DNA of 36,824 bases from Silvibacterium sp. (GCA_019234945.1 JAFAKX010000231.1:1-36824); one strand, 5' to 3'. Positions 1-8,852 are shown, counted from the first letter of the stretch. Numbers and translations are program-made. The notes: generated from the letters alone by a model not told the origin.

Positions 1-193
1 AAGTCTTGCAACGCTCTCCTTTGCCGGATCAGCGATGGGCAGCGGTGGCAAGCTGCTGGGAGTGAGTGCGACCGACCCGCTGATCTATCTGGGAGCTTCG
101 CTCTTTCTGACAGGAGTGGCTGCCTTTGCAGCATATATCCCCGCCCGACGCGCAGCCAGCGTCGAACCGATGGAAGCCTTGCGCTACGAGTAA
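1..193 (+). CDS. ABC transporter permease, FtsX/MacB-like (C-terminal fragment)
   Basis: Only the last 63 codons are in the window; the 5' end lies outside. The reading frame starts at base 2 and ends with TAA at 191-193. The visible protein has a hydrophobic stretch ([20 protein letters not shown]) followed by the closing signature [17 protein letters not shown]. That pattern of a last transmembrane helix, an Ala/Arg-rich turn and a final xALRxE is characteristic of FtsX-like permeases of the MacB/ADOP type, which are common in multiple copies in Acidobacteriota. These proteins act in the inner membrane in efflux or lipoprotein-type export with an ABC ATPase. The substrate cannot be told from this fragment. 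Confidence 0.85.
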   Translation, partial: SLATLSFAGSAMGSGGKLLGVSATDPLIYLGASLFLTGVAAFAAYIPARRAASVEPMEALRYE

Positions 194-252
194 GACACTG
201 TTCCCGGATGCTGAACGAGCGGGTGCAGAGGGCAGGAAGCCAGGCGAGGCGT

Positions 253-322
253 GTTGTTACCGTTCGTGATTCTACCCCCTTACCACCTAGATAAGAACGA
301 GGTAACAACTAACGTAACAACT
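253..322. repeat. Three copies of octamer GTAACAAC beside the tRNA fragment
   Basis: GTAACAAC occurs at 302-309 and 314-321 (12-bp period) on the plus strand, and as its reverse complement at 253-260. Both plus copies extend to GTAACAACT. A separate 8-bp inverted pair, TGCCGATT (334-341) and AATCGGCA (403-410), links this area to the tRNA fragment. Short repeats in mixed orientation next to a tRNA-derived core resemble the arm-type sites of tyrosine-recombinase attachment regions. No integrase gene is present to confirm this, so the function is inferred only. Confidence 0.4.
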
Positions 323-399
323 GCGCCGAAAAATGCCGATTATTGACACTTCAGCAGTGTGGGAAGCCGCTGAAATCATTGTTATTTAGCTATGGGACC

Positions 400-442
400 T
401 GCAATCGGCAGGTCACCGGTTCAAGTCCGGTCGTCGGCTCCA
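400..442 (+). tRNA. tRNA 3' fragment (probably tRNA-Thr), likely att-site remnant
   Basis: The bases fit a tRNA from the anticodon loop to the CCA end. They give the 3' anticodon strand TCGGC, variable loop AGGTC, a perfect T-arm ACCGG-TTCAAGT-CCGGT, the 3' acceptor strand CGTCGGC, discriminator T and CCA. The variable loop and T-arm match bacterial tRNA-Thr as I know it. The matching 5' half (5' anticodon strand GCCGA, D-arm, 5' acceptor strand GCCGACG) is absent upstream, and position 33 would be C instead of the near-universal U. This is therefore a fragment and not a working tRNA. Such 3' copies are what tyrosine integrases leave when an element inserts into a tRNA gene. Confidence 0.65.
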
Positions 443-988
443 GGTTCCTGGAATCAACATCCCCTGACCTGAACCACCGATTTTTCATCGCCTCTGATAT
501 CCCCTTCAAGCCAGCCCCGAGCGCGTCTTGCGCGGAGATTTGTCCACCTCTCAGCGAGGTCTTGTCGGTTGTATTGAGCGACGCAAATTTGCTTGTCGTT
601 TGGCGCTCTCGGGGGTACACTCGCTTCCGCGCCGATTCCGAATCCCGAGTTGAAAAGTAAAGGTTGAGCAATCGAATCGGCTTCGAACTGATCTTCTTCG
701 AACTGGTCTCCGCGGCGAGCATCGTGTTTGCGACGCCGATCGATCTCGCTCGAACTGCCGTGAGTGATGGGTCTTGTGATACAGACCCAGCGAACGCAAT
801 CGAAGTATAACTTCTGTCGTGCCGGGATGAGGGGGATGCGCGTGGTTTGGACAACTGCCACCGTCGCTCAATTGTTCGAACAGAAAGCTTGTGTCTTTGG
901 GATTGGTCCGCCGTGAATCCGGGGACGCCAGGCTCTCTATGGCCTGGCATCGCTGTACGAGGATCGGTGAGACCGAAGAGGTGACATC

Positions 989-2320
989 GTGATCGTCTAT
1001 GACAGCACCTTCACCGGAATGAATCCTGGGCTCTGCCAGCGGCTGAAAGCGATGGCGCCGGAACTTGCGGGGTTCGGCTGTAACGCTGTCAAATTTCCGC
1101 CTTTTTTGAACACGAGAAACCCGTTCAGTCTGGGCTATGACCCCCGCACCGACCTGGACGTCGGTCAGTGGGAGCCATTGCACATCACCGGAAGCGCCAC
1201 TGACTTGAAGGGCGCGATCGATACCCTGCACCAACACGGGATTCTCGTGATTCAGGACTGGGTAAACCGGCAATACGGCGGTCCGGCGCCCCTCAACGAG
1301 CGCGGTTCCCGGGGAAGGGTGGATCCTGCGCTGTTTCCGAAACCGCAATCATGCTTCTCCCCGCCAAAGCCCCGTGATACTCCATTTGCTCGCGATGACG
1401 GCCCGAATGACGGGATTCTTGCCAGCTATCAGCACTCCGGCGGTTACATGTTGAACGGGAAGATTCAGGCGGGGAAATGGCAACAGGATGTGCTTGGCAT
1501 CGATGGCTTTCGTCTCGATGAAGCGAAGGGGCTGCCGCCCTCGGTTGCCTCCGCCTTCGCGCGGGCCCGGCCGGGATTGAACTACGCCGAGGTCTTCGAT
1601 GGAGACCCGGCGGTGCTGGGTCAATATGTCGGTGAGACCGGCATGGCCGTCCTCGACTTCACGCGGCATTATGCATATCGCGCGGTATCGCAGGGCGCGC
1701 CGCTTTCCACGCTGGTTGGAAATGGCTTTTGCTTCCGCGATCCGGACCACGCCTACATCTACGTCGAGTCGAATGATACGGACGGCCCCGGCGGCATAGT
1801 GAATAACAAGCTCTGGTTCTACCTTGACGCCCTCACCATGCCCTGCAAAGGAGCGCTGATCTTCGCCAAGGATTACGAGGTCTATGGGCTGGCCGCGCCG
1901 ATCAGAAACATGATGTGGATCGGAACAACCTTCGCGATCGGCAAGCTGGCCTGGGAGTATGTCGATAACTCGCTGCTCTGCTGGAGCCGCGATGGCAATG
2001 GAGGCTCTACCTGGAGTGGAGGCCTCTTCTGCGGCTACAGTTCTGATCCCATCAACCATCGCAGCGAATGGATACACACGCCGTTTGGTCCGAACCGTCA
2101 CCTTCACGACTACGCAGGACACGGACCCGATGTTTGGACGAATCGTGACGGCTGGGCTTTTTTCACCTTTGGCCCCAACGTGTCTGGCTCTGCGCAGAAC
2201 TATGTTGCATATGCGCCTGCGGGCGTTCAGTTCAACATCCCGACTCCGCCCAGAGGTCGCGAGGGCAGCGGCCGGTTCACCGATTTCACATCCATTACTG
2301 TTCGCCATACCGGACCCTGA
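989..2320 (+). CDS. GH13 alpha-amylase-like protein
   Basis: A 443-residue protein with the conserved regions of the alpha-amylase (GH13) barrel. Region I is read at IQDWVNRQ (D90), region II at GFRLDEAK (nucleophile D177), region III at NYAEVFDG (acid/base E201) and region IV at ESNDTD (D263). These are the three catalytic carboxylates expected for hydrolysis or transfer at alpha-1,4-glucosidic bonds. The His that usually ends region I is replaced by Gln. The start is GTG at 989, preceded by an AGAGG ribosome site; an in-frame stop at 968-970 excludes a longer N-terminus, so there is no signal peptide even though most family members are secreted. Seventy-six bases separate it from the next gene, a secreted propeller-like protein, so the two may be co-transcribed. 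The family call is firm; substrate unknown. Confidence 0.85.
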   Translation: MIVYDSTFTGMNPGLCQRLKAMAPELAGFGCNAVKFPPFLNTRNPFSLGYDPRTDLDVGQWEPLHITGSATDLKGAIDTLHQHGILVIQDWVNRQYGGPAPLNERGSRGRVDPALFPKPQSCFSPPKPRDTPFARDDGPNDGILASYQHSGGYMLNGKIQAGKWQQDVLGIDGFRLDEAKGLPPSVASAFARARPGLNYAEVFDGDPAVLGQYVGETGMAVLDFTRHYAYRAVSQGAPLSTLVGNGFCFRDPDHAYIYVESNDTDGPGGIVNNKLWFYLDALTMPCKGALIFAKDYEVYGLAAPIRNMMWIGTTFAIGKLAWEYVDNSLLCWSRDGNGGSTWSGGLFCGYSSDPINHRSEWIHTPFGPNRHLHDYAGHGPDVWTNRDGWAFFTFGPNVSGSAQNYVAYAPAGVQFNIPTPPRGREGSGRFTDFTSITVRHTGP

Positions 2321-2396
2321 GATCCCGTCGGCCTCCATCACCCTTGAATCTCCAGCATCAGGTGCAGCACGAACCCAGGCGTACGAGAGGAATTCG

Positions 2397-4310
2397 ATGA
2401 AGAGAAATTTGTTCGTCGTAACCGCTTATTCGATTCTCGCTTTGGCGTTACACGCTCAGCAGATGCAGCCATGGCTCACGCGCAGTGCTGATTCCGCGCG
2501 GTCCGGCTGGAACAGCCAGGAGACCGTATTGACGCAGGCAAGTGTCAAAACAAAGGGAGCCTCGTTCAAAACGGTCGTGCCGCTCGTTGGCGATGCCCGT
2601 GGCATGGAGGCCCAGCCGCTGATCCTGCCAGGTGTAACGACTTCGCGAGGGGTGCGGGACGTAATGGTGCTCCCCAGCATGGCCGACGTCGTGCGGGGCG
2701 TGGATGCGCATGACGGCTCAGGCATCTGGCAGGTCACCCTGGGTACGCCCATCCAGGGAAGCGGAGCCATCGACTTCCACAAGATCAATGACAAGTGGGG
2801 CTGTCTGAGCACTGGAGTCATTGATCCGGATAGAGCCCGCTATTACCAGGTCTGCTGGGTATCTCCGGACAACAGCCAGAATCCGGGCACAGCGCGTTAC
2901 ATGATGTACGTGCTCAATGTCGCCGACGGCTCCCAGGTCGTACCTCCGGTGCTCATCGATGGGCTGGACTTCAACAAGGAGATGCGGAAGGCGCGAAGCT
3001 CGGCCGTCCTCATCACTCAGAACGGAGTCAAAACAGTCCTTCAATGCACCGGCTCCGTGCAAGAGACTACCAATGGGCCCTCCGGATACTGTTTCGCGTT
3101 CGATGTCGCGACTAACAAAGTGACGACAATGATGGCTACAAGCAACAGGAGAGGTGTCGGCATCTGGATGGCGGGCTCGGGCCTGGCTTGCGATTCAAAC
3201 CAGGATTGCTATGCGATCACCGGCAACGGTGCGTTTGACGGCGTCAGCCAGTGGGGCGAGAGTTTCATCAAGCTTCGATACACACCGCCCAAAGGAGGCG
3301 CGGCCGCCTCTCTCAAAGTAGTTGATAACTGGACTCCATGGACCGATGCGGCTCGGTCAGGAGCCGCGAATGCCCCGGCGGTGCCGCAGTTGGCGGGCGA
3401 GTCGATGGAGTCGGAAGCGATCAGGCCGGTCGGCGCGGGTATGTCGATGCCAATGGCCGACGCCCGCGTTGAAGCAAGAAAAAATGCTCAGGGCCAGCCC
3501 GTCCTGCTGGTGTGGCCACAGCTCTCGGCTGCGGCACGAGCCGATCAGGATCTCGGTTCCGGCGGCGTGGCCTATATTGCCGAACTCAACATCGTTTGCG
3601 GCGGTGGCAAGGATGGGCTGCTCTACTGCCTGCACGCAGACCACATGGGAGGAACAAAGCCCTCCGACTTTGCGAATGCGAAGGCGAACTGTGCCAAGCT
3701 TGTCGGCGGAACACCAGTCTGGGGCACGATGGATCCCGGCAAGGATTCCCAGGGTAACGGCATCGAGCAGTGCCCGCAAGACCCGCGAAACCTGAATTTC
3801 CTCCCCTTTGGCGACACCGCGCATATGCACTCCCCGCCGGTTGTCATGTTTGACCCGCTTCTGAATGCCTGGACAATCTTCGTATGGGGCGAGAACCAGC
3901 AGCTTCACAAATGGAAGCTGAGCGCGAACGCCGCGCCGCAATTCGTTGCGGAGAGCCGCGAGTTTGCTTCACCGGATGTGCGGGGTAATACTCCAGGCGG
4001 AATGCCCGGCGGTTTCTGTGCCGGATCGAGCAATGGACGGGATCCCAACAGCTACCTGCTCGTCTGCGCGGTGCCTCGCGGCGACGCAAATGCAAACCTG
4101 GTGCAGGGACACATCGTGATCTATGACCCTGTGCACATCACCCAGGACGGATTCCTGTCGAAGCTGTGGGACTCCGACGATTGGGGCTGGTCGGGTGCGG
4201 GGGCAGACGCAAAATACCGCTTCTTTAATAAGTTCATGCCTCCGGTTATCGACGGAGGCGAAATCATACTACCCAATTATGCCGGAGGTGTCTTGATCAT
4301 CGGGCAGTAG
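2397..4310 (+). CDS. Secreted PQQ/quinoprotein-like beta-propeller protein
   Basis: A 637-residue protein. The ATG at 2397 is chosen because it gives a clean signal peptide (MKRNLFVV, hydrophobic core to about residue 20, cleavage near LHA-QQ) and follows a GAGAGG ribosome site; longer in-frame starts would overlap the GH13 gene. The mature protein shows blade-like segments: short beta-rich stretches ending in Asp/Gly turns, for example DAHDGSGIWQVTLGTP, YMMYVLNVADGSQ and YCFAFDVATN. Such alternating blade motifs are typical of PQQ-dependent dehydrogenase-like and BamB-like propellers. I cannot locate the cofactor-binding Trp motif pattern clearly, nor a cytochrome c CxxCH motif, so catalytic activity is uncertain. 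It probably acts in the periplasm or outside the cell. It could equally be a structural propeller without enzyme activity. Confidence 0.6.
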   Translation: MKRNLFVVTAYSILALALHAQQMQPWLTRSADSARSGWNSQETVLTQASVKTKGASFKTVVPLVGDARGMEAQPLILPGVTTSRGVRDVMVLPSMADVVRGVDAHDGSGIWQVTLGTPIQGSGAIDFHKINDKWGCLSTGVIDPDRARYYQVCWVSPDNSQNPGTARYMMYVLNVADGSQVVPPVLIDGLDFNKEMRKARSSAVLITQNGVKTVLQCTGSVQETTNGPSGYCFAFDVATNKVTTMMATSNRRGVGIWMAGSGLACDSNQDCYAITGNGAFDGVSQWGESFIKLRYTPPKGGAAASLKVVDNWTPWTDAARSGAANAPAVPQLAGESMESEAIRPVGAGMSMPMADARVEARKNAQGQPVLLVWPQLSAAARADQDLGSGGVAYIAELNIVCGGGKDGLLYCLHADHMGGTKPSDFANAKANCAKLVGGTPVWGTMDPGKDSQGNGIEQCPQDPRNLNFLPFGDTAHMHSPPVVMFDPLLNAWTIFVWGENQQLHKWKLSANAAPQFVAESREFASPDVRGNTPGGMPGGFCAGSSNGRDPNSYLLVCAVPRGDANANLVQGHIVIYDPVHITQDGFLSKLWDSDDWGWSGAGADAKYRFFNKFMPPVIDGGEIILPNYAGGVLIIGQ

Positions 4311-4632
4311 TAATTAGCCGCTATCATTCCCAAAGCTTCCAGCCGTAACAGCATTGGCGATGAAATCGCTGTATATTTGGCCCCCGATAGGTTTATAGTG
4401 CGCTTTACTATATAGTGCGCTGTGACGCGGTGACGATGTAAAGCTTTCTGTTGGCTTCGTCACTATGGGGTATGCTCCTACGCGGTGTTTCCGCGTCGTT
4501 AATTGCGGAATTTCACAGGCTCGGAGCTGGGTGGACCATTCTCGCCTGCCTTGACGGCTTCCAGGTAAATGCTCTCTTCGTTCCTTTCTGAGCCAGGTCC
4601 CCTAGTTCATCCGAGCCAGAGGGGAATTCGCT
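4311..4632. promoter_or_regulatory. Upstream region of the large membrane protein, with 11-bp direct repeat
   Basis: This 322-base gap contains no gene. It carries a perfect direct repeat TATAGTGCGCT at 4394-4404 and 4411-4421, a 17-bp period, just over 200 bases before the next start codon. Closely spaced direct repeats of this size are commonly operator half-sites for a dimeric regulator, but no regulator can be named. I see no convincing sigma-70 promoter with both hexamers correctly spaced. Confidence 0.35.
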
Positions 4633-7600
4633 GTGAACAAAACTACAGGCGCGACGTTAAGCATTCTTGCTCTGGCGGCACTCTTATTTCGTACCCCGGG
4701 ATTCGTTTCTACAGGGCATGAGCCTTCCGGTAACCGCCCTGCTGGGGCTTCCCGTCAAGCGGGTAAGAAGGTCACAGGCGAGGGGCCCTGGAATGCATCC
4801 TGCGAGTATTGGGCGCCTGCCAGGCCGGCGGTTGAGGCAACTTCCGAAGCCGGGAATGCCGCGGCTGCTGCTTCAGAAGAAGGCACATCCGAATGCGGGG
4901 ATGACCTGCTGGGACGTTGGGGCCTGCCCGGCGCGGAGATTAAGCCTGATATCCACGCGCTGATTGCCATTGTGCCCGATCCTGCGCGGACGAACATGGC
5001 GCTCCAGTTCGATCGAATGATGGATGCGCTGATGGCGGCTGCTGGCGACAACGGATATTTCAGCAGTTACTACTGGCTACCCTGGAAAGAGCAGGCCATC
5101 CGTGTGAAAGATCTGGTGGAAGGCGGAGGTGAAAGGGGAGAAAATTCGACCGGGAGTGACGATGAACCGGGTCTGATCATTCTGAAGCACGTCCCTGGTC
5201 CGTCGGAAAAGGAGTCGGATTCATTTACGCCAGAGCACTTTAATCATGTTGTTTATCTGTTTCTGGTCGGCGAGACACCCACTACGGGAATCAATGGGTT
5301 TCAGATCCAGAAGGCCTTCAGGTATCAGGACGAATTGGCGGCTGCTAACGTAGAATTCGGCCGGTCGATCACAAATCAACCTGATACGCTCGCCATCATA
5401 GGTCCGACTTTCACCGGTTCAGCGGCTTCGCTGCGGCAGGCCATAGATACGATGCTTTCGAAGCATCCCGGCATAACCTCCGTGTTTGTAAGCGGGGTTA
5501 CTGGGACAGATTTCGCCGGCAGGCAACTGAATAATGAGGAGGCCAGACAGAAGATCCAGTACAGGTCCTTTGCCTACGATGCAGGTTTTGACCAGGATCG
5601 TCTTTTGGATTTGTTGTGCGAGAGCAGTTCGTCACTCAATCCCATAAGGGTGGCGTTCCTGGTCGAAGATGGCACCAGCTTTGGAGATGCCTCTGCGAGA
5701 CACATCGAAGTGAAAACATCCTCGCGGAAATGCACTGCAAATCGGGATTCCGGCAGTATGCTCCAGATTCGCTTCCCCCGTGAGATCTCTCTGCTGCGAA
5801 ACGCCCAGGCCGCGAATAAACAGACAACCGGCGGCGGAGAGTCAACCGATGCCGCTGGACAGCCACCCAGCCCATATCTTCGGTTTTCGCTCAAGGACTC
5901 GAATACCTACGACAGCGTACCCCACCTCTCCCGCGAAAACACGCCTCTTTCCCAGGAAGCACAGTTGATGACGATTGCCCATCAGCTGCTGAGATACCAT
6001 GCGCAGTACATCGTCATTTCCGGATCGAATGTCCTCGATGCGATTTTCCTCGCGCAGTTTCTGCATCGGGCCTGTCCGGACGCAAGACTTGTTTTTTATG
6101 TCGGCGACCTGCTTTTTGAGCGCGAAGTCGATAACGTGCCGTTTATCGGATCGCTGACTCTTACACCGTATCCCCTCATCACTAGCGGTGTGACCGCAGG
6201 CAGCAGTTGGAGACGAGCCTACCCGGACTCCAACACTCAGGGATATTTCAATGCCGCAAGCTATATCTTCTGGGACGATCCCTCCCGGTCTGGCAACCAG
6301 AGCGACACGAACGCCTTTCCAAAGCTCGCGGGTTATCGTAATTCCTTAGATCGTGAAGAAAAGAAGGCTCCTCCTCTATGGGTAACTGCCATCGGCAGCG
6401 ACGGTTACTATCCCCTTGGCGTGGCCAGTCCTCAAGCTGAGACCAAGGGCGATCCCGCAATCCTCCCCAAACTCCCGGTTCCTTCCCAAGGCGTACCGCT
6501 GCCGGTTGCTCCGGGGCGGGCGTGGGGCTTTCTTTGTGTTTTGGTTATAGTTGTTTGCCTTTTTCACATTGTTTCGATCTGGAGCGCCGACGTCTGGTCG
6601 CCGTTCACGCGGGAACTCGCAATCAGCCAGAACGATCAGCCGCGCCGTCGCGCCATGTATGTCAACATCGCAACCGCCGTGCTCTTTTGCATGGCATTCG
6701 TGATCGCTCTTCCGCCTTGGGCCACGATCCGGACTGCTCAGCCGGATCTGGCGTCCATGATATTGAGCGGGGCAACAATGCTTATAGGCTTTGCCACGGC
6801 CGTGGCCACAATATCGAGAATCGGCAAATATGTTGGTTGGACGAGCATTTCCCGCCAGCCAGGTATGTCCGGGCTGCTCCATCAGCAACATCTCTATTTC
6901 TTTTTCAATGTGATTGCGTGGGGGACCATGTTATCGGTGCCCTTGTTTTGGTCATATCTGTGCTTCAACGATGGTAGCCCCATACTGATTCCTGGAGTTT
7001 TCAATGTAGGCCTGTTTTTTAGCTTTCGCTGTGTCCACGCGTGGAGTGATGTTTCTCCGCTTATGCCTGTCCTTCTATTGCTCTTTAGCTGGTATCTATG
7101 GGCCTTTTTCAGTACCTGGCGGCTCCGGTTTTCCGACAACAGCAGACCCATGCTTCCGCGGCGTCTGAATCTTGGCACAACCTATCCGCTTTTCATTGCT
7201 GACGACGACCTCTGCTCCTGTGCTGACGCACGAGACTCGTGCCTTTACAAAAACATCACCTGTCTGTTGATCACGCGAGAGGTCTTGGGGCGGTTCATAA
7301 AGCCGTTGAGGCGATTCGGGCCTCAAGGAGAAAAGCTGTTCGACGGAGCAATCATTCTGGGATATCTGGCTGTCTTCGCAATGTTCGTTTTCTTCATCCC
7401 GGTGCGTAGTCTGGACACGTTTTTCTGGGCCACAAAAGGCCTGCCAACCCCATATGAGTTCCTTGTCACCGCCCTTTTTTTCCCATTGCTTTTCATCGCC
7501 CTCAGCGCTTGGCTGCGACTGATATTGGTGTGGGGTTCGCTCAGACGAGGACTTCTGCAGAGGCTGGAGAATCTGCCCATTCGCTATGCGTTCAGCAGGC

Positions 7601-8628
7601 TCAGAGGGTCGGGGTGGATGGCGATGTTGCGCCAGGGTGGCATGCATGAACAATGGCGCGACATGGCCCGTTCGACCGAATCGATGCGCCAAATGGTCAA
7701 CGATCCAGACCTGGAGGAATTCATCGCAAACAACGGAAAGGCCGACGCGGCTGAAGAAAATGGCAGTCCCGCGCCCGTGAATAAAGCCGATCAAGGCCCA
7801 GCGCCCAGCCGCTGGTTCCGCTGGGGATGGCACTCGGAAACGGTGGCCCCATCCGTCGTCACGCGCCCTGTCAATCCTCTCAGGACCATCCAAGACCGGC
7901 TCAACGTCTATATCAAGGCATTGTTGGAGCACATAGGTGGTACCCAGCCCGATCCGGATGTTCTTCACGCTGCAAGATGTTTGTCCGGATCCGCCGATCT
8001 TCCTGTCGCGGACAACGATATCGGTGTCGTCTTAATGCATGCCGTCGACAAGAGCTACGCAGAGTTCAGCGAGGTGCTTCTGGAAAGAGTTCTGGTTCCC
8101 TATTGGACGGCAAAGCGCAGCACCCTTGTTGAAAGCAACGAAACGGAGGTGACTTCCGAAGGCGAACATTCCGAAGGCAGCGGTCACGAGCCGCAATCGA
8201 AATCGGGCAACGACCCTGCTTACATCCGGGTCGCTGAGGAGTTCCTCGCCATTCGTTATCTGTCACTCATCCGAGTCGTCCTGGTAAACATGCGGTACTT
8301 GCTGTTGTTTGTATGCGCGTCCTTCGTCCTGGCGATCGTGGCCTGGAACTCCTATCCTTTCCAGCCGCGCCAATTTATCGATCTGGTATTCACCTGCATG
8401 CTGGCTCTTCTGGGGTGTGGCGTCATCTGGGTGTTCGCGCAGATGCATCGCGACCCCATCCTCAGCCGCATCACCCACACGAAGCCCAATGAATTGGGAA
8501 TGGAGTTCTATGCCCGGATCATCGCCTTTGGTGCGGTCCCCGTGCTCACTTGGGTGGCTTATCAATTCCCGGGAGTAGGAAGCACCATTTTCAAGTTTCT
8601 GCAGCCCGGCCTTGAGGTCGTTAAATGA
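4633..8628 (+). CDS. Very large polytopic membrane protein with binding-protein-like ectodomain
   Basis: I do not recognise the family as a whole. The 1331-residue protein starts at GTG 4633 behind a GAGGGG site. Residues 1-24 form a signal peptide or anchor. Residues about 105-600 alternate beta strands and helices with sentences such as DTLAIIGPTFTGSAASLRQA, VFVSGVTGTDF and AQYIVISGSNVLDAIFLAQF, resembling type I periplasmic-binding/ANF-receptor folds. Membrane spans follow near 631-650, 676-696, 707-727, 754-776, 804-828, 904-923 and 941-965. A soluble, charged region covers 966-1215, then three more spans lie near 1217-1240, 1249-1270 and 1292-1312. Between spans, residues 861-877 hold four cysteines (C-x-C-x6-C-x6-C), a possible metal site or disulfide knot. 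It stands alone between intergenic gaps. It may be a ligand sensor, receptor or transporter; the function is unknown. Confidence 0.85.
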   Translation: MNKTTGATLSILALAALLFRTPGFVSTGHEPSGNRPAGASRQAGKKVTGEGPWNASCEYWAPARPAVEATSEAGNAAAAASEEGTSECGDDLLGRWGLPGAEIKPDIHALIAIVPDPARTNMALQFDRMMDALMAAAGDNGYFSSYYWLPWKEQAIRVKDLVEGGGERGENSTGSDDEPGLIILKHVPGPSEKESDSFTPEHFNHVVYLFLVGETPTTGINGFQIQKAFRYQDELAAANVEFGRSITNQPDTLAIIGPTFTGSAASLRQAIDTMLSKHPGITSVFVSGVTGTDFAGRQLNNEEARQKIQYRSFAYDAGFDQDRLLDLLCESSSSLNPIRVAFLVEDGTSFGDASARHIEVKTSSRKCTANRDSGSMLQIRFPREISLLRNAQAANKQTTGGGESTDAAGQPPSPYLRFSLKDSNTYDSVPHLSRENTPLSQEAQLMTIAHQLLRYHAQYIVISGSNVLDAIFLAQFLHRACPDARLVFYVGDLLFEREVDNVPFIGSLTLTPYPLITSGVTAGSSWRRAYPDSNTQGYFNAASYIFWDDPSRSGNQSDTNAFPKLAGYRNSLDREEKKAPPLWVTAIGSDGYYPLGVASPQAETKGDPAILPKLPVPSQGVPLPVAPGRAWGFLCVLVIVVCLFHIVSIWSADVWSPFTRELAISQNDQPRRRAMYVNIATAVLFCMAFVIALPPWATIRTAQPDLASMILSGATMLIGFATAVATISRIGKYVGWTSISRQPGMSGLLHQQHLYFFFNVIAWGTMLSVPLFWSYLCFNDGSPILIPGVFNVGLFFSFRCVHAWSDVSPLMPVLLLLFSWYLWAFFSTWRLRFSDNSRPMLPRRLNLGTTYPLFIADDDLCSCADARDSCLYKNITCLLITREVLGRFIKPLRRFGPQGEKLFDGAIILGYLAVFAMFVFFIPVRSLDTFFWATKGLPTPYEFLVTALFFPLLFIALSAWLRLILVWGSLRRGLLQRLENLPIRYAFSRLRGSGWMAMLRQGGMHEQWRDMARSTESMRQMVNDPDLEEFIANNGKADAAEENGSPAPVNKADQGPAPSRWFRWGWHSETVAPSVVTRPVNPLRTIQDRLNVYIKALLEHIGGTQPDPDVLHAARCLSGSADLPVADNDIGVVLMHAVDKSYAEFSEVLLERVLVPYWTAKRSTLVESNETEVTSEGEHSEGSGHEPQSKSGNDPAYIRVAEEFLAIRYLSLIRVVLVNMRYLLLFVCASFVLAIVAWNSYPFQPRQFIDLVFTCMLALLGCGVIWVFAQMHRDPILSRITHTKPNELGMEFYARIIAFGAVPVLTWVAYQFPGVGSTIFKFLQPGLEVVK

Positions 8629-8668
8629 ATGAATTGCTCGCGGCTCAGCATCGGGCACGTCTGCCTCC

Positions 8669-8687
8669 TCCGAGTTAGTAGCTCGGA
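8669..8687 (+). terminator. Weak stem-loop after the large membrane protein gene
   Basis: TCCGAG at 8669-8674 pairs with CTCGGA at 8682-8687 around a 7-base loop, about 40 bases after the stop codon. No run of T follows, so it is at best a weak intrinsic terminator or an RNA 3'-end stabiliser. Confidence 0.25.
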
Positions 8688-8812
8688 AGAAGAATTTCGG
8701 AGAACCATCCGATATATAGGCTGTTTGCCGTCCCGAATCAGAATTGATACCTGTTTATCCACTGAAATTTCATAATCCTCCCCTTGTGCCCGCCTACGAA
8801 CACACCGATAAT

Positions 8813-8852
8813 CGCGCTTAGATACGCGTTCAGATCGATACGCGCTTAGATA
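8813..8852 (+). repeat. 12-bp direct repeat upstream of the MerR-TPR gene
   Basis: CGCGCTTAGATA is present at 8813-8824 and again at 8841-8852 with a related CGATACGCG word between them. The second copy ends about 36 bases before the GTG start at 8888. The position suits operator sites, possibly for autoregulation by the MerR-type protein just downstream, though classical MerR operators are inverted rather than direct repeats. Confidence 0.4.

Larger units (their letters stand above)
194..988. other. Long non-coding stretch between the permease and GH13 gene
   Basis: No convincing protein gene is seen on either strand over about 795 bases. Reading frames crossing 390-660 translate the reverse complement of a tRNA fragment (the familiar spurious TGLEPVTCRL peptide) and are rejected as genes. 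The stretch holds the tRNA 3' fragment at 400-442, three copies of the octamer GTAACAAC (one inverted), and a 7-bp perfect inverted repeat GCCAGGC/GCCTGGC at 927-933 and 942-948, about 40 bases before the GH13 start. The region 660-925 shows nothing I recognise. Confidence 0.6.

Noticed and set aside
335-442. Full tRNA from 335 using GCCGAT as 5' acceptor strand
   Set aside because: It would be 108 bases long, have one mismatch and a wobble in the acceptor stem and no D-arm; only the 3' half from 400 fits.
343-950. Reading frames on both strands crossing the tRNA fragment
   Set aside because: The minus-strand peptide contains TGLEPVTCRL, the reverse-complement translation of a tRNA 3' half, a well-known artefact. 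No ribosome site or family match.
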